Source: Clostridia bacterium
GTDB lineage: Bacteria; Bacillota; Clostridia; Oscillospirales; CAG-272
DNA length: 64,000 nt
Assembly (NCBI GenBank): GCA_017631085.1
Contig: JAGBTY010000053.1
Span: forward strand, 1 to 64,000
Direction: 5' to 3'
The notes under the pieces were generated by a model, which saw only the letters and a program-made list of their open reading frames with translations, was not told the origin of the DNA and made no database searches. Shown here piece after piece: positions 16,707-25,147 of the stretch. How positions within the stretch are numbered: position 1 is the stretch's first letter; the number at the start of each line of letters is the position of its first letter. The translations under genes were made by a program, and so were the position numbers.

Positions 16707-18431
16707 ATGGAATACAAAATAAGTGGTGGCAACAGCGGAGCGAATATATATATCGACAATGAACGCGAGAACAACGGAATACGTTTTTTCGATGTAAATA
16801 TGGTGCTTGAAAGCGAGGCCATTCCCGAACAGTTCTGCCTGTCGTTTAAAACTCCCGACGTTGATATTTATTCCGTATGGAGTCCGAGTATCCGATACGA
16901 TAGGTCTATCTGCCCCGATTGGAGAAAACAGACTACCACGTCAAGCCTTGCTTCGTGGCTACCCTTACACGCCCTCCTTTCGTCGAGAGGCAGAAATCGC
17001 ATGACAGTGACCCTCTCCGACGTAAAAACTCCAATATCAATACTCACGGGCGAATGTGAAGAAGACGCTTCGATCGCTTGGGATATAAATTTCTTTATAG
17101 TTCCTATCGCCGCGCTTAAAAGCTATAAATTAACGGTACGTATCGACAGGAGAGATATTCCCTATTACGACGCAATACGCGATAGCGTATCATGGCTGGA
17201 AAACGATTGCGGATATCAGCCCGCCCCTGTTCCCGAATACGCAAGGCTTCCCATGAATTCACTTTGGTACAGCTATCATCAGCAGCTTGACGTTGATGAT
17301 ATCGTCAAGGAATGTGAGCTTTCCAAAAAGCTTGGAATGGAAACGGTTATCGTTGACGACGGTTGGCAGACAGAAGACAACAGCCGAGGATACAAATTCT
17401 GCGGAGACTGGGAGGTCGCGCCCTCCAAGATACCCGACATGAAACAGTTTGTAGATCGCGTCCATGCCACGGGAATGAAGATAATGCTTTGGTTCTCCGT
17501 CCCCTTTATCGGAACGGGCGCAAAGAATTTCGAGCGTTTTCGCGACATGATACTCGATAAAACAGGAGACGAAAAAACCTTCTTCTCACTTGACCCCCGA
17601 TATAAGGAAGTAAGACGATATCTTGTAGATATGTACGTAAAAGCAGTAAAGAAATGGGGCTTTGACGGTCTTAAGCTCGACTTTATAAATGCGTTTGGAC
17701 TGAGAGGCAAGTCTCTTGAATTTGACCCGAGACGAGACTACACCTCGCTCGAGGACGGCATTGATGCTCTTATGTCAGAAACGACCGCCGCCCTCCGCAA
17801 AATAAACCCTGATATCCTTATCGAATTCAGACAATCGTATATCGGTCCAGCCATAAGAAAGTACGGAAATATGCTTCGTGTCACTGATTGCCCGAACGAT
17901 GCCATTCGTAACAGAGCTGATGTTGTCAACCTAAGACTCACATCGGGAAAAACTGCCGTACATTCAGATATGATCATGTGGAATAGAGAAGACACAGTCG
18001 AATCCGCAGCGCTTGAATTTGTCAGCACACTTTACAGTGTTCCTCAGATATCGGTAAAGATCGCAACTCTTTCCGACGTTCACAAAAGGATGCTCGAATT
18101 TTATCTTTCATTCTGGCGTAAAAACAGAGATATACTGATAGACGGAAATCTTCTTGCGGCAAACCCCGAAAGCTTATATAGTATAGTTTGCGCCGAAAAA
18201 GACGGCAACGCTATATTTACAGCGCACACCGACACTTTGATAGACTGCTCACCTTATTCAAACGTAATCGCGATCAACGCTTCAAGGCACCACTCTCTTA
18301 TCATAAAGGGTGCCAATGAAAAAACATATAAAACATTAGACTGCATGGGCAACGTTCTCGAAGAAGGAACTGTGATCGGCTTACTTTGCGAGATCAACGT
18401 ACCGCTTTGCGGAATGATACAGATCATATAA
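16707..18431 (+). CDS. GH36-like alpha-galactosidase family glycosidase
   Basis: A 574-residue glycosidase with an N-terminal beta-sandwich (about 1-165) and a TIM barrel. Barrel motifs are VIVDDGWQTEDNSRGYKFCG, GMKIMLWFSVPF, and GFDGLKLDFINAF, whose Asp near residue 326 aligns with the GH36 nucleophile. RVTDCPND near residue 393 supplies the candidate acid/base Asp. The usual GH36 CxSGGGR signature is not present, so substrate preference may differ from classic alpha-galactosidases. No signal peptide is seen, so it should be cytoplasmic. It is a single gene between two terminators. I found no strong promoter in the 160 bases before it. Confidence 0.8.
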   Translation: MEYKISGGNSGANIYIDNERENNGIRFFDVNMVLESEAIPEQFCLSFKTPDVDIYSVWSPSIRYDRSICPDWRKQTTTSSLASWLPLHALLSSRGRNRMTVTLSDVKTPISILTGECEEDASIAWDINFFIVPIAALKSYKLTVRIDRRDIPYYDAIRDSVSWLENDCGYQPAPVPEYARLPMNSLWYSYHQQLDVDDIVKECELSKKLGMETVIVDDGWQTEDNSRGYKFCGDWEVAPSKIPDMKQFVDRVHATGMKIMLWFSVPFIGTGAKNFERFRDMILDKTGDEKTFFSLDPRYKEVRRYLVDMYVKAVKKWGFDGLKLDFINAFGLRGKSLEFDPRRDYTSLEDGIDALMSETTAALRKINPDILIEFRQSYIGPAIRKYGNMLRVTDCPNDAIRNRADVVNLRLTSGKTAVHSDMIMWNREDTVESAALEFVSTLYSVPQISVKIATLSDVHKRMLEFYLSFWRKNRDILIDGNLLAANPESLYSIVCAEKDGNAIFTAHTDTLIDCSPYSNVIAINASRHHSLIIKGANEKTYKTLDCMGNVLEEGTVIGLLCEINVPLCGMIQII

Positions 18432-18452
18432 AATATTCTAAAATAAAGAAAA

Positions 18453-18484
18453 ACAGCCTTGTGAATTAATTTTCACAAGGCTGT
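18453..18484. terminator. Bidirectional terminator between GH36-like gene and nagA
   Basis: A 13-bp stem (18453-18465 with 18472-18484) with a 6-base loop between converging genes. Confidence 0.88.
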
Positions 18485-18588
18485 TCATTTTCATAAAACA
18501 GAAGGGCATTGCCACCTGTCATTCCACTGTCTTATACATTATTTTAATAATAAAGCGAAACAAAATCGCGACTGATTTTCTATATTAA

Positions 18589-19734
18589 TCACTCACAGTC
18601 CCTCGATCCGAAAACACGAACGACCTCATATTCGCCATCAAGAATGACTATATCGGCATCATATCCGACCTTGAGTGCTCCTTTATTAGCAAGACCGAGC
18701 ACTTTTGCAGCATTAAGACTCATCATTTTTGAAATTTCGGGGAGAGTCGCACCCGTTGCAACTGCCGTTCTGAAAAGCTGTTCGGGAAGCGCTATGCTTC
18801 CGCAGAATGCGCTTCTGTCTCTGAGTTTGCACACACCGTCCTCAACGATATACGATATTCCCGTCAGCTCGCCCTCTGTTACATCAAGTCCGGTTATAGG
18901 CATGGCATCGCTGACAAGCATTATTCCATCGCATCCCTTTATCTTTATGACCATTTTTATAAGATCCACGGGAAGATGACATCCGTCTGCGATAACCTCT
19001 ACCGTCAAGCTGTCCTCAAGGAAAGCTGTCTCAATGACTCCAAGTCTTCTGAAGCCTCCGCTGCGTGTGACCGTGGAAGTACACGAGTAAAGGTGGGTAA
19101 CCGTGTTGAGTCCGCACTCCATTGCACGCTTCATATCATCATAGATAGCATTGCTGTGTGCGGCAGACGGCACGACTCCGTATTCGCGAAGAGCCTTCGC
19201 AAAGCTTCCGTCGTCAAGCTCTGGGGCATATGACCATCTCGCTATGGCGTCACCATGCTCCTTAAGTAAGGGGAGGTATTCGTCCTCTATGGGAGGGGTC
19301 AAAAAGTCGGTGTTCTGCGCTCCGCACTGAGCGGGTGAAAGATAGGGGCCCTCCATGTGCGCTCCCGCAACGGTTGCCTTTGTGCTATCGCCCTTCATGA
19401 TCTCCTCTATCGCAAGAAGTCCGCGCTTCATATCCGCAAAGGGAGCGCTGGTAACAGTAGGACATATAGTCGTAACTCCGTGGGAATACAAAAGATCGCA
19501 TCCCGCTATCATTTCCTCGACACCGCTATTTAAAAAATCACTTCCGTTTGAGCCGTGGATATGCATCTCGACAAATCCCGCCGTAACGATGAAATCACCG
19601 TAGTCAAGAGTCTCTCCGTCAAAATCCCATTCTTCACTGCCAATAGACTCTATTTTACCGTTTTCGAATACGATATATCCGTCGATAACCTCGTCAGGCG
19701 TAACGATACGGCTCGACTTTATTCTTCTTTTCAT
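18589..19734 (-). CDS. nagA: N-acetylglucosamine-6-phosphate deacetylase
   Basis: A 381-residue amidohydrolase that removes acetate from GlcNAc-6-phosphate, giving glucosamine-6-phosphate for NagB. The metal motif VEMHIHGSNGSDF (about 54-66), the Glu ligand in HMEGPYLSP, AAHSNAIYDDM, THLYSC and LVSDAMPITG are all present and in family order. The start overlaps the nagB stop by four bases. It is the last gene of a five-gene minus-strand run with nagB, a sugar isomerase and two Gfo/Idh oxidoreductases. Confidence 0.95.
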   Translation of the reverse strand: MKRRIKSSRIVTPDEVIDGYIVFENGKIESIGSEEWDFDGETLDYGDFIVTAGFVEMHIHGSNGSDFLNSGVEEMIAGCDLLYSHGVTTICPTVTSAPFADMKRGLLAIEEIMKGDSTKATVAGAHMEGPYLSPAQCGAQNTDFLTPPIEDEYLPLLKEHGDAIARWSYAPELDDGSFAKALREYGVVPSAAHSNAIYDDMKRAMECGLNTVTHLYSCTSTVTRSGGFRRLGVIETAFLEDSLTVEVIADGCHLPVDLIKMVIKIKGCDGIMLVSDAMPITGLDVTEGELTGISYIVEDGVCKLRDRSAFCGSIALPEQLFRTAVATGATLPEISKMMSLNAAKVLGLANKGALKVGYDADIVILDGEYEVVRVFGSRDCE

Positions 19735-20498
19735 GCCATATCTCCGATAAGTCCCGCACTATCCTTGTCAAGATAGAGTGTGGCGTTTTCGTGTGTTCTC
19801 AGCACACTTGCGGGACAATGCTCGTCTATGCTTCCCGTAAGTGTTTCCTTTACCGCCCAAGCCTTTGTGGGAGCGGGAACGATACAGAAAAGATATGGAG
19901 CAGATGTAAGCATGGGAACGGTGAGAGTCAACGCATATTCGGGGACCTCCTCAAGCTTTGCGAAGCAACCGTCGTTGACCTGCTGATTTCTGCATATATC
20001 GTCAAGCTTTACGGGCTTAACAAGCGCCTTGTCATTGAAATCGGCAACGGGCGGATCGTTGAATGCTATGTGACCGTTCTCGCCAATACCCATAACGACT
20101 ATGCTTATGGGGTTATCGCGAAGAAGCTTTGAATATCTTTCGCACTCCTCCTCGATGCTGTTCTCACTCTTGATGTAATTTACGCTTTTGAATCCAACAA
20201 GGTCGAATATGTGATCTCCGAGGAAGTTGCCGAAGCGCTGGGGGGCATCCTTGGAGAGCCCGATATACTCGTCCATGTGAAAGGCGTTTATTCTTCCCCA
20301 TTCGATGCTCTTGTCGGCAACAAGAGACGAAAGGACCTCATTTTGCGACGGAGCTGCCGCGAAGATCATGTTGATCTCGTCCTTTTCAGAAAGGAGCGCA
20401 GCTATCCTTTCGCTGATGTCCTTTGCGGCGGCACATCCCATATCGGGACGGCTTTCGTAAATATTAACTGTCAGTTTATCTTTCTTAAAAGTTTTCAT
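19731..20498 (-). CDS. nagB: Glucosamine-6-phosphate deaminase
   Basis: A 255-residue protein of the NagB/RpiA/DeoR fold that converts glucosamine-6-phosphate to fructose-6-phosphate and ammonia. MGIGENGHIAFNDPP is the family's catalytic signature and FHMDEYIGL supplies the catalytic Asp. The length is close to the usual 240-266. It lies between the isomerase gene (12 bases upstream) and nagA (overlapping), so amino sugar feeding into glycolysis is the evident role of the operon's end. Confidence 0.95.
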   Translation of the reverse strand: MKTFKKDKLTVNIYESRPDMGCAAAKDISERIAALLSEKDEINMIFAAAPSQNEVLSSLVADKSIEWGRINAFHMDEYIGLSKDAPQRFGNFLGDHIFDLVGFKSVNYIKSENSIEEECERYSKLLRDNPISIVVMGIGENGHIAFNDPPVADFNDKALVKPVKLDDICRNQQVNDGCFAKLEEVPEYALTLTVPMLTSAPYLFCIVPAPTKAWAVKETLTGSIDEHCPASVLRTHENATLYLDKDSAGLIGDMA

Positions 20499-20510
20499 AC
20501 CTTTTTTCCT

Positions 20511-21368
20511 TTATATATTTTCTACGATTTCTTTAAGCTTTCCTGCGGCATCTATAAATGCGGTCTTAAGGTCGGGATACTTATAGGGATTATCAAAGGT
20601 CGTTCCCTCCGCCACAAGAGCGTTAAGTCCCGAAAATGTCTGGAGATGAGGCTCAAGAGATATGAAAAATTTTCCGTCGAAGCTCTTTGCGTGATCGGCA
20701 ATTATCTCCTTTATAGAAGCCTCTCCGCACCCGGGAGGCACGATAGCGCCTGCCGAAAGACCGTCCTTGATATGAAAATATTCGATATACGGCTTGAGCA
20801 ATTCATATGTCGAAGGGTATGGGGGATATCCGCCAAGAAGGAAATTTCCCATATCAAAAACACACTTCATTCTGCCACCGAAATGATCGAGAAGTTCGAT
20901 GCATCTCTCGGGAGACTCTCCGTATATTTTCGTCTCGTTTTCATGGCAAAGCGTGACACCGTATTTTTCTGAAAGACCTATCATTTTTTCAAGCGTCGAA
21001 TATACCGTGTCTCTGTTCTGAGCATCGCTCAGCTTATCCGAGGGATAAAAGCTGAACATTCTTATGTACTTGCACTCAAGCTCGTTTGCAAAGCCAAATA
21101 TCTTTTCGGCTTTTTTCAGCTCACCGTCTATGTCTCCATCGGTGGATATCTTTCCCAAGGGAGAACCGATAGCCGACACTCCTATATTTGCTCGCTGAAG
21201 CTTTGATCTTATTTCTTCGATCTTTTCATTATCCATTGCCGACACGTTTATTCCGTCCGCATGGCGAAGCTCAAGATAGGATATCCCAAGCTCCGAAAGA
21301 CCGAAAAGCTGCTCATCAAAGCTTTCGGAATATTCATCGGCAAATGCTGAAAGTATGATTTTTTTCAT
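20511..21368 (-). CDS. Sugar phosphate isomerase/epimerase (AP endonuclease-2-like TIM barrel)
   Basis: A 285-residue protein of the xylose isomerase-like TIM barrel family. It has LGISYLELRHADG near the N-terminus, CHENETKIYG with likely metal ligands, CVFDMGNFLLGG, EYFHIKDGL and ISLEPHLQ, which match the His/Glu/Asp metal positions of the family. Start ATG at 21368 is preferred to a TTG six bases upstream, which is too close to the GAGG. It follows two Gfo/Idh oxidoreductases in the nag operon. Such pairs process oxidised sugars (3-keto intermediates) in other systems. The substrate here is unknown. Confidence 0.88.
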   Translation of the reverse strand: MKKIILSAFADEYSESFDEQLFGLSELGISYLELRHADGINVSAMDNEKIEEIRSKLQRANIGVSAIGSPLGKISTDGDIDGELKKAEKIFGFANELECKYIRMFSFYPSDKLSDAQNRDTVYSTLEKMIGLSEKYGVTLCHENETKIYGESPERCIELLDHFGGRMKCVFDMGNFLLGGYPPYPSTYELLKPYIEYFHIKDGLSAGAIVPPGCGEASIKEIIADHAKSFDGKFFISLEPHLQTFSGLNALVAEGTTFDNPYKYPDLKTAFIDAAGKLKEIVENI

Positions 21369-21379
21369 TTTCAAAAACC

Positions 21380-22252
21380 TCAGATATTATACTTTTTTAC
21401 CGCAACTCGACTTCCGCTCTCAAAGGCTTCAACCATAGCGTTCATAATAAACACGGGAGCTATGAAATCTTCATGAGACTGTCTTCCCGCTCCGCCGCGC
21501 ATCATATCGCAGAACCCCGAGACCTCTCCGTACATTCTCTCGTCATCAGGGTCGTCAGAAATGTCTACTACCTCGGTACTCTTTTCCGTAAAGCGTCCTA
21601 TATAATACTTATAGTTTTTCTCAAGGAAATGGGCGGTCACGTGATAGTCACCGTATTCGAGTATCGCGGTAACACTTGTGTCGCTCTTGGTAGCGCTGAC
21701 GTATTCGGGATAATATCCAAAGAGAGCGCATATCACCTCAACGAGATGCTGGGCGTAGAAATAAAATCCGCCGTATTCGCTATTTATGTCGATGGGTGCT
21801 CTTACAAATCCGCCAAGGGTTTTCTCACCCTCACCGGACTCGATCTTTTTCTTCATTTCTGCGATCCTTTTATCAAAAGGAAGAACAGATCCTCCACAGA
21901 AACGCACGTTTGCCACCTTAAGCTCCTTCATGAACTTCACGGCTTCTTCTCCGTTTTCCGTGATGGGCTTATCGATAAACATAGGAATTCCACTCTCGAT
22001 ATAGGGCTTTGCATACTTATAGTGATTGGATCCGTGTCTTGCGGTAATTATCACGCCATCGACCTGACCCACAGCCTCGTCGAAGCTTTCCATGACCTTA
22101 ACGCCATATTCAGCGCTCAGCTTTTTTGCCGCCTCGGTGTCGTAGCTATATACACCTACTACCTCTATATCGGAAAACTCTTCTTTTTTAAAATACTTCA
22201 AGAATCCGTTTGCGTGAGAATTTTCGCAACCGAGAATTACGATCTTTTTCAT
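21380..22252 (-). CDS. Gfo/Idh/MocA family NAD(P)-dependent oxidoreductase (short form)
   Basis: A 290-residue oxidoreductase. The N-terminal Rossmann region starts KKIVILGCENSHANGF, an atypical dinucleotide motif, and the family EKP-like signature appears as MFIDKPITE near residue 96. The C-terminal half is a shortened substrate domain (INSEYGGFYFYAQHLVEVICA). It lies 18 bases after a larger family member and 11 before the isomerase. Tandem Gfo/Idh proteins often work on the same keto sugar pathway. The unusual nucleotide motif makes cofactor preference uncertain. Confidence 0.85.
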   Translation of the reverse strand: MKKIVILGCENSHANGFLKYFKKEEFSDIEVVGVYSYDTEAAKKLSAEYGVKVMESFDEAVGQVDGVIITARHGSNHYKYAKPYIESGIPMFIDKPITENGEEAVKFMKELKVANVRFCGGSVLPFDKRIAEMKKKIESGEGEKTLGGFVRAPIDINSEYGGFYFYAQHLVEVICALFGYYPEYVSATKSDTSVTAILEYGDYHVTAHFLEKNYKYYIGRFTEKSTEVVDISDDPDDERMYGEVSGFCDMMRGGAGRQSHEDFIAPVFIMNAMVEAFESGSRVAVKKYNI

Positions 22253-22270
22253 GTTTCCCTCCGTTAAATA

Positions 22271-23344
22271 TCAAAGGAATTTTACGGGCATCGGATTTTT
22301 CGCATGGACCTCTGCGATGACCTTTACGACAGCCGCTGCCATTTCGGGTGTTACGGACATAGGTCTGCCCTCGCTGATCTTGTGATAAAGCTCACCGTAG
22401 AACGTCATAGCGCCTGCCTCGAAAACGTCACTCTTGAATTCTATTTCTTCGGTGTGCTTGATAAGATTTTCTCCGCAGTAGATAGGCTCACCCGCTTCGT
22501 TTTTCAAGGACGCCTCGATCACGGGACGTTCGGGATTTTCACCGTCAACGATATATACTATCTCGCACTTCGAAAGAGAGGTCTTAAGAGTGCCGCGGCT
22601 TCCCTGCACCTTTAACGTGAAATTCGAGAACGCATCGCAGGAGCTGACCTCGATATCTACGACAGGCTTGCCCGGAGCTTCGAGAATGACCTTTGCGTAG
22701 TCGTCTGCGTCACCGCTCGTAAGTGCGCTTCCGAGTTTGCTGTAAACCACCTTGGTATCCTTGTCAAAGCCAAGGAAGCCAAGCGCCATTCCTACGGGGT
22801 GAGGGCCTGTGTTGTAAAGACCGCCCGCACACTTCTTCTGAAGTGTCTGCCAGTCCCAGCGTCTCGAAAATCCACTGAATGCTATGTTTATCTGCTTGAT
22901 GTCTCCAAGCTTTCCGCTCTCCGCGATCTCTTTCGCCTTGAGGTAATAGGGAGCGAATAAGCTCTGATGATATACGGCAAGGACGACGCCCATTTTCTCT
23001 GCAGTCTTTATAAGCTTCTGACACTCATATTCGGTAGCTCCCATAGGCTTTTCCACAAGCACGTTAAAGCCGTGCTCAACAAGATCAAGCGATACGGGAT
23101 AGTGCATTTCCGAATATGTGGCATTTACAACGAGGTCGATATCCTTTATATCAAAAAGAGATCTGTAATCCTCAAAGGTCACACAACCGGGGTATATCTT
23201 CTCCGCGACCTCGCGACGAAAGGGATCGAAATCCACTACGTATTTTACATTGTAATGCTCGTTCACTTCGCTTCTGAAATATGCTCCGTGAATATTTTTT
23301 CCGCTTCTGCCCTGTCCGATAATTGCAACGTTAAGTTTTTTCAT
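22271..23344 (-). CDS. Gfo/Idh/MocA family oxidoreductase
   Basis: A 357-residue member of typical length. The Rossmann motif is VAIIGQGRSGKNIHG and the catalytic-site signature is NVLVEKPMGATEYE (about 93-106) with Lys in EKP. The C-terminal alpha/beta substrate domain includes GGLYNTGPHPVGMALGFL, the usual catalytic His position. It is first in the nag operon, with GAGGAGG before the ATG and a promoter at 23380-23408. The position suggests oxidation of an amino sugar derivative before NagB/NagA, which is inference. Confidence 0.9.
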   Translation of the reverse strand: MKKLNVAIIGQGRSGKNIHGAYFRSEVNEHYNVKYVVDFDPFRREVAEKIYPGCVTFEDYRSLFDIKDIDLVVNATYSEMHYPVSLDLVEHGFNVLVEKPMGATEYECQKLIKTAEKMGVVLAVYHQSLFAPYYLKAKEIAESGKLGDIKQINIAFSGFSRRWDWQTLQKKCAGGLYNTGPHPVGMALGFLGFDKDTKVVYSKLGSALTSGDADDYAKVILEAPGKPVVDIEVSSCDAFSNFTLKVQGSRGTLKTSLSKCEIVYIVDGENPERPVIEASLKNEAGEPIYCGENLIKHTEEIEFKSDVFEAGAMTFYGELYHKISEGRPMSVTPEMAAAVVKVIAEVHAKNPMPVKFL

Positions 23345-23379
23345 GAGTTCCTCCTCAATTTATAATATGGTATATCATG

Positions 23380-23408
23380 ATTATATTATATATTTTTTTC
23401 AAAGTAAA
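23380..23408 (-). promoter_or_regulatory. Promoter of the nag/Gfo-Idh operon
   Basis: On the minus strand TTTACT (23403-23408) and TATAAT (23380-23385) are 17 bases apart. A second TATAAT overlaps at 23385-23390. Confidence 0.6.
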
Positions 23409-23430
23409 TAGCAAAAAGTATATAAAACTA

Positions 23431-23459
23431 TTGCAAAAACTAAACTAAAATGTTATAAT
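23431..23459 (+). promoter_or_regulatory. Promoter of the AraC gene at 23490
   Basis: TTGCAA (23431-23436) and TATAAT (23454-23459), spacing 17, divergent from the nag operon promoter. Confidence 0.7.
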
Positions 23460-23489
23460 TATACTGAAGTTTATACGGAGGTGATCTTT

Positions 23490-24296
23490 GTGGAAGATAA
23501 AACATTATATAATTTTTCAGAAGGAAATCTTTTGTTTTTGCGAAAGCGCTATCTTGAACCGCCTCATGACTACTTTTCTATGCATACTCACAATATTTTT
23601 GAACTTTTGTATATTATAGAAGGAAATGTAACTCATGTCATTGAGGACAGAAAATATAAGCTCCGCAAGGGAGATGTTATATTGATACGCCCCTTTCAAT
23701 ATCACTTTATTCAAATAGACTCCCCCAAAGCCACCTATGACCGCGTTGACATTCTTTTTGACATTGATAATATAGACTTTGACATGAGCTTGATATCCGA
23801 AAAGCTCAACGTTTTAAATATCTCTGCACATCCAAGGCTCTCCGATTCGTTCTCAAAACTTGATTTTTATGCCTCAAAATTCGAAAACAAGGATTTTATG
23901 AATATCTTTAAGGGCATACTTAAAGAGATCCTTTACAATCTTTCGCTAACAGAACCCGAGGAAAGCTCTCCTGAAACCACTCCTATTCTTACGGAAGCCA
24001 TACGGTATATCAATCAAAATTTGTTCACACTCAAGGAGGTCAAGGAGATATCGGATGCCGTCTTCGTCACCGAAGGCTATCTATACAAGCTATTCAAGCA
24101 GGAGCTCCATAAAGGCCCTAAAAAATATCTTACTGAAAAACGAATCCTCGCTGCTCAGAAGAAAATACTGTTTGGCGAAAAGCCTTCCGCGGTCTTTGAA
24201 AAATGCGGTTTTTCCGATTACACAACTTTCTACCGGTGTTATGTTAAATATTTCGGGCATCCTCCGTCCGAAGAAAAACGAAATATACTACTTTAA
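23490..24296 (+). CDS. AraC-family regulator, probably of the nag operon
   Basis: A 268-residue regulator. The N-terminal cupin domain has DYFSMHTHNIFELLYIIEG and LRKGDVILIRPFQYH. The C-terminal AraC helix-turn-helix pair includes VKEISDAVFVTEGYLYKLFK and CGFSDYTTFYRCYVKYFG. I set the start at GTG 23490, eight bases after GGAGG, since the frame's earlier codon at 23481 is part of that ribosome site. It is divergent from the five-gene operon across 145 bases, the usual arrangement for a local activator. Confidence 0.88.
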   Translation: MEDKTLYNFSEGNLLFLRKRYLEPPHDYFSMHTHNIFELLYIIEGNVTHVIEDRKYKLRKGDVILIRPFQYHFIQIDSPKATYDRVDILFDIDNIDFDMSLISEKLNVLNISAHPRLSDSFSKLDFYASKFENKDFMNIFKGILKEILYNLSLTEPEESSPETTPILTEAIRYINQNLFTLKEVKEISDAVFVTEGYLYKLFKQELHKGPKKYLTEKRILAAQKKILFGEKPSAVFEKCGFSDYTTFYRCYVKYFGHPPSEEKRNILL

Positions 24297-24317
24297 ATCA
24301 AATGCTCATAACACCAT

Positions 24318-24353
24318 AAAGCCCCGCAAAGCTTTTATGCTTTGCGGGGCTTT
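24318..24353. terminator. Bidirectional terminator after the AraC gene
   Basis: A perfect 15-bp stem (24318-24332 with 24339-24353), loop TTTTAT, between converging genes. Confidence 0.9.
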
Positions 24354-24369
24354 ATTTTATATTAAGAAA

Positions 24370-24972
24370 TCAAAGAATAGAGAAAAGATATTTTTTAAGC
24401 TTTTCCACATCTCCGTCGAAGAGATACCCCTTTATTCCAAAGGCTTCCGAACCCTTTATATTGTTTATGTTATCGTCAACAAATACCGTCTCAGAGGCTT
24501 CGATATCGCATTCGCTACATAGATGTGAGAAAATAGCGGAATTTGGCTTTACGTGACCGCATACTGCGGAAAATATGCACTTTTCAAATTCTTTAAGTAC
24601 GGGGATCTCATCTGCGTGGTCGGCAAAGTATGTGCAGATATTTGAGAGCAGAAAAACTCTAACTCCAAAGCGTGACTTTATCTCACGGACAAGCTGGCGC
24701 ATACCATCTATCTCGGGAATATTGTATATCCAGTTGTAATATATCTTTTCAGCAACCGAGTGAAGTCTTTCGGGTAGGCGCGAGTAACAGCCCTCCATTA
24801 CCTCATCATCGGTTATGGTCCCATCGTCAAGTTTGTCCCAATAAAGTCTGTCGAAAATAACCGTCTCGAGAAGAGCTACATCCTCAACGTCTGTAACGTA
24901 TCTCTCTACCATATATTTTGGATCAAAATGGACCATTACCTGACCAAAATCAAAAACAACGTTTTTTATCAT
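24370..24972 (-). CDS. HAD-family hydrolase (subfamily IA, YihX-like)
   Basis: A 200-residue HAD phosphatase. The N-terminal motif is VVFDFGQVMVHFDP, in which the second Asp of DxD is replaced by Gly (DFG). Motif II is LLSNI and motif III/IV is HVKPNSAIF with VFVDDNINNI. A DFG variant occurs in the YihX-type sugar-1-phosphatase group. The cap is helical (subclass IA). It is monocistronic with its own promoter. The substrate is unknown, and a sugar phosphate is likely from context. Confidence 0.87.
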   Translation of the reverse strand: MIKNVVFDFGQVMVHFDPKYMVERYVTDVEDVALLETVIFDRLYWDKLDDGTITDDEVMEGCYSRLPERLHSVAEKIYYNWIYNIPEIDGMRQLVREIKSRFGVRVFLLSNICTYFADHADEIPVLKEFEKCIFSAVCGHVKPNSAIFSHLCSECDIEASETVFVDDNINNIKGSEAFGIKGYLFDGDVEKLKKYLFSIL

Positions 24973-25004
24973 AGCATTTCCGTCCTTCTTGTTTTACTTG
25001 ATCT

Positions 25005-25033
25005 ATTATAGCATAACAGCTATGAATTTTCAA
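25005..25033 (-). promoter_or_regulatory. Promoter of the HAD hydrolase gene
   Basis: On the minus strand TTGAAA (25028-25033) and TATAAT (25005-25010), spacing 17. Confidence 0.7.
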
Positions 25034-25091
25034 TATATACTGCATTAAAAAACTACATATTAAAAAATATTTCATATAATCCTTTTTGTTA

Positions 25092-25120
25092 TTGACAAAA
25101 AAGACTGATTGACTTATAAT
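25092..25120 (+). promoter_or_regulatory. Promoter of the GH78 gene
   Basis: TTGACA (25092-25097) and TATAAT (25115-25120), spacing 17. The predicted start near 25127 rules out translation from 25109. Confidence 0.8.
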
Positions 25121-25147
25121 TATTTTATAGGTTATTTTCGAAAAATA

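Noticed and set aside
25109..25147. Upstream start for the GH78 protein
   Set aside because: The codon lies between the -35 and -10 boxes of a perfect promoter, before the expected transcription start.
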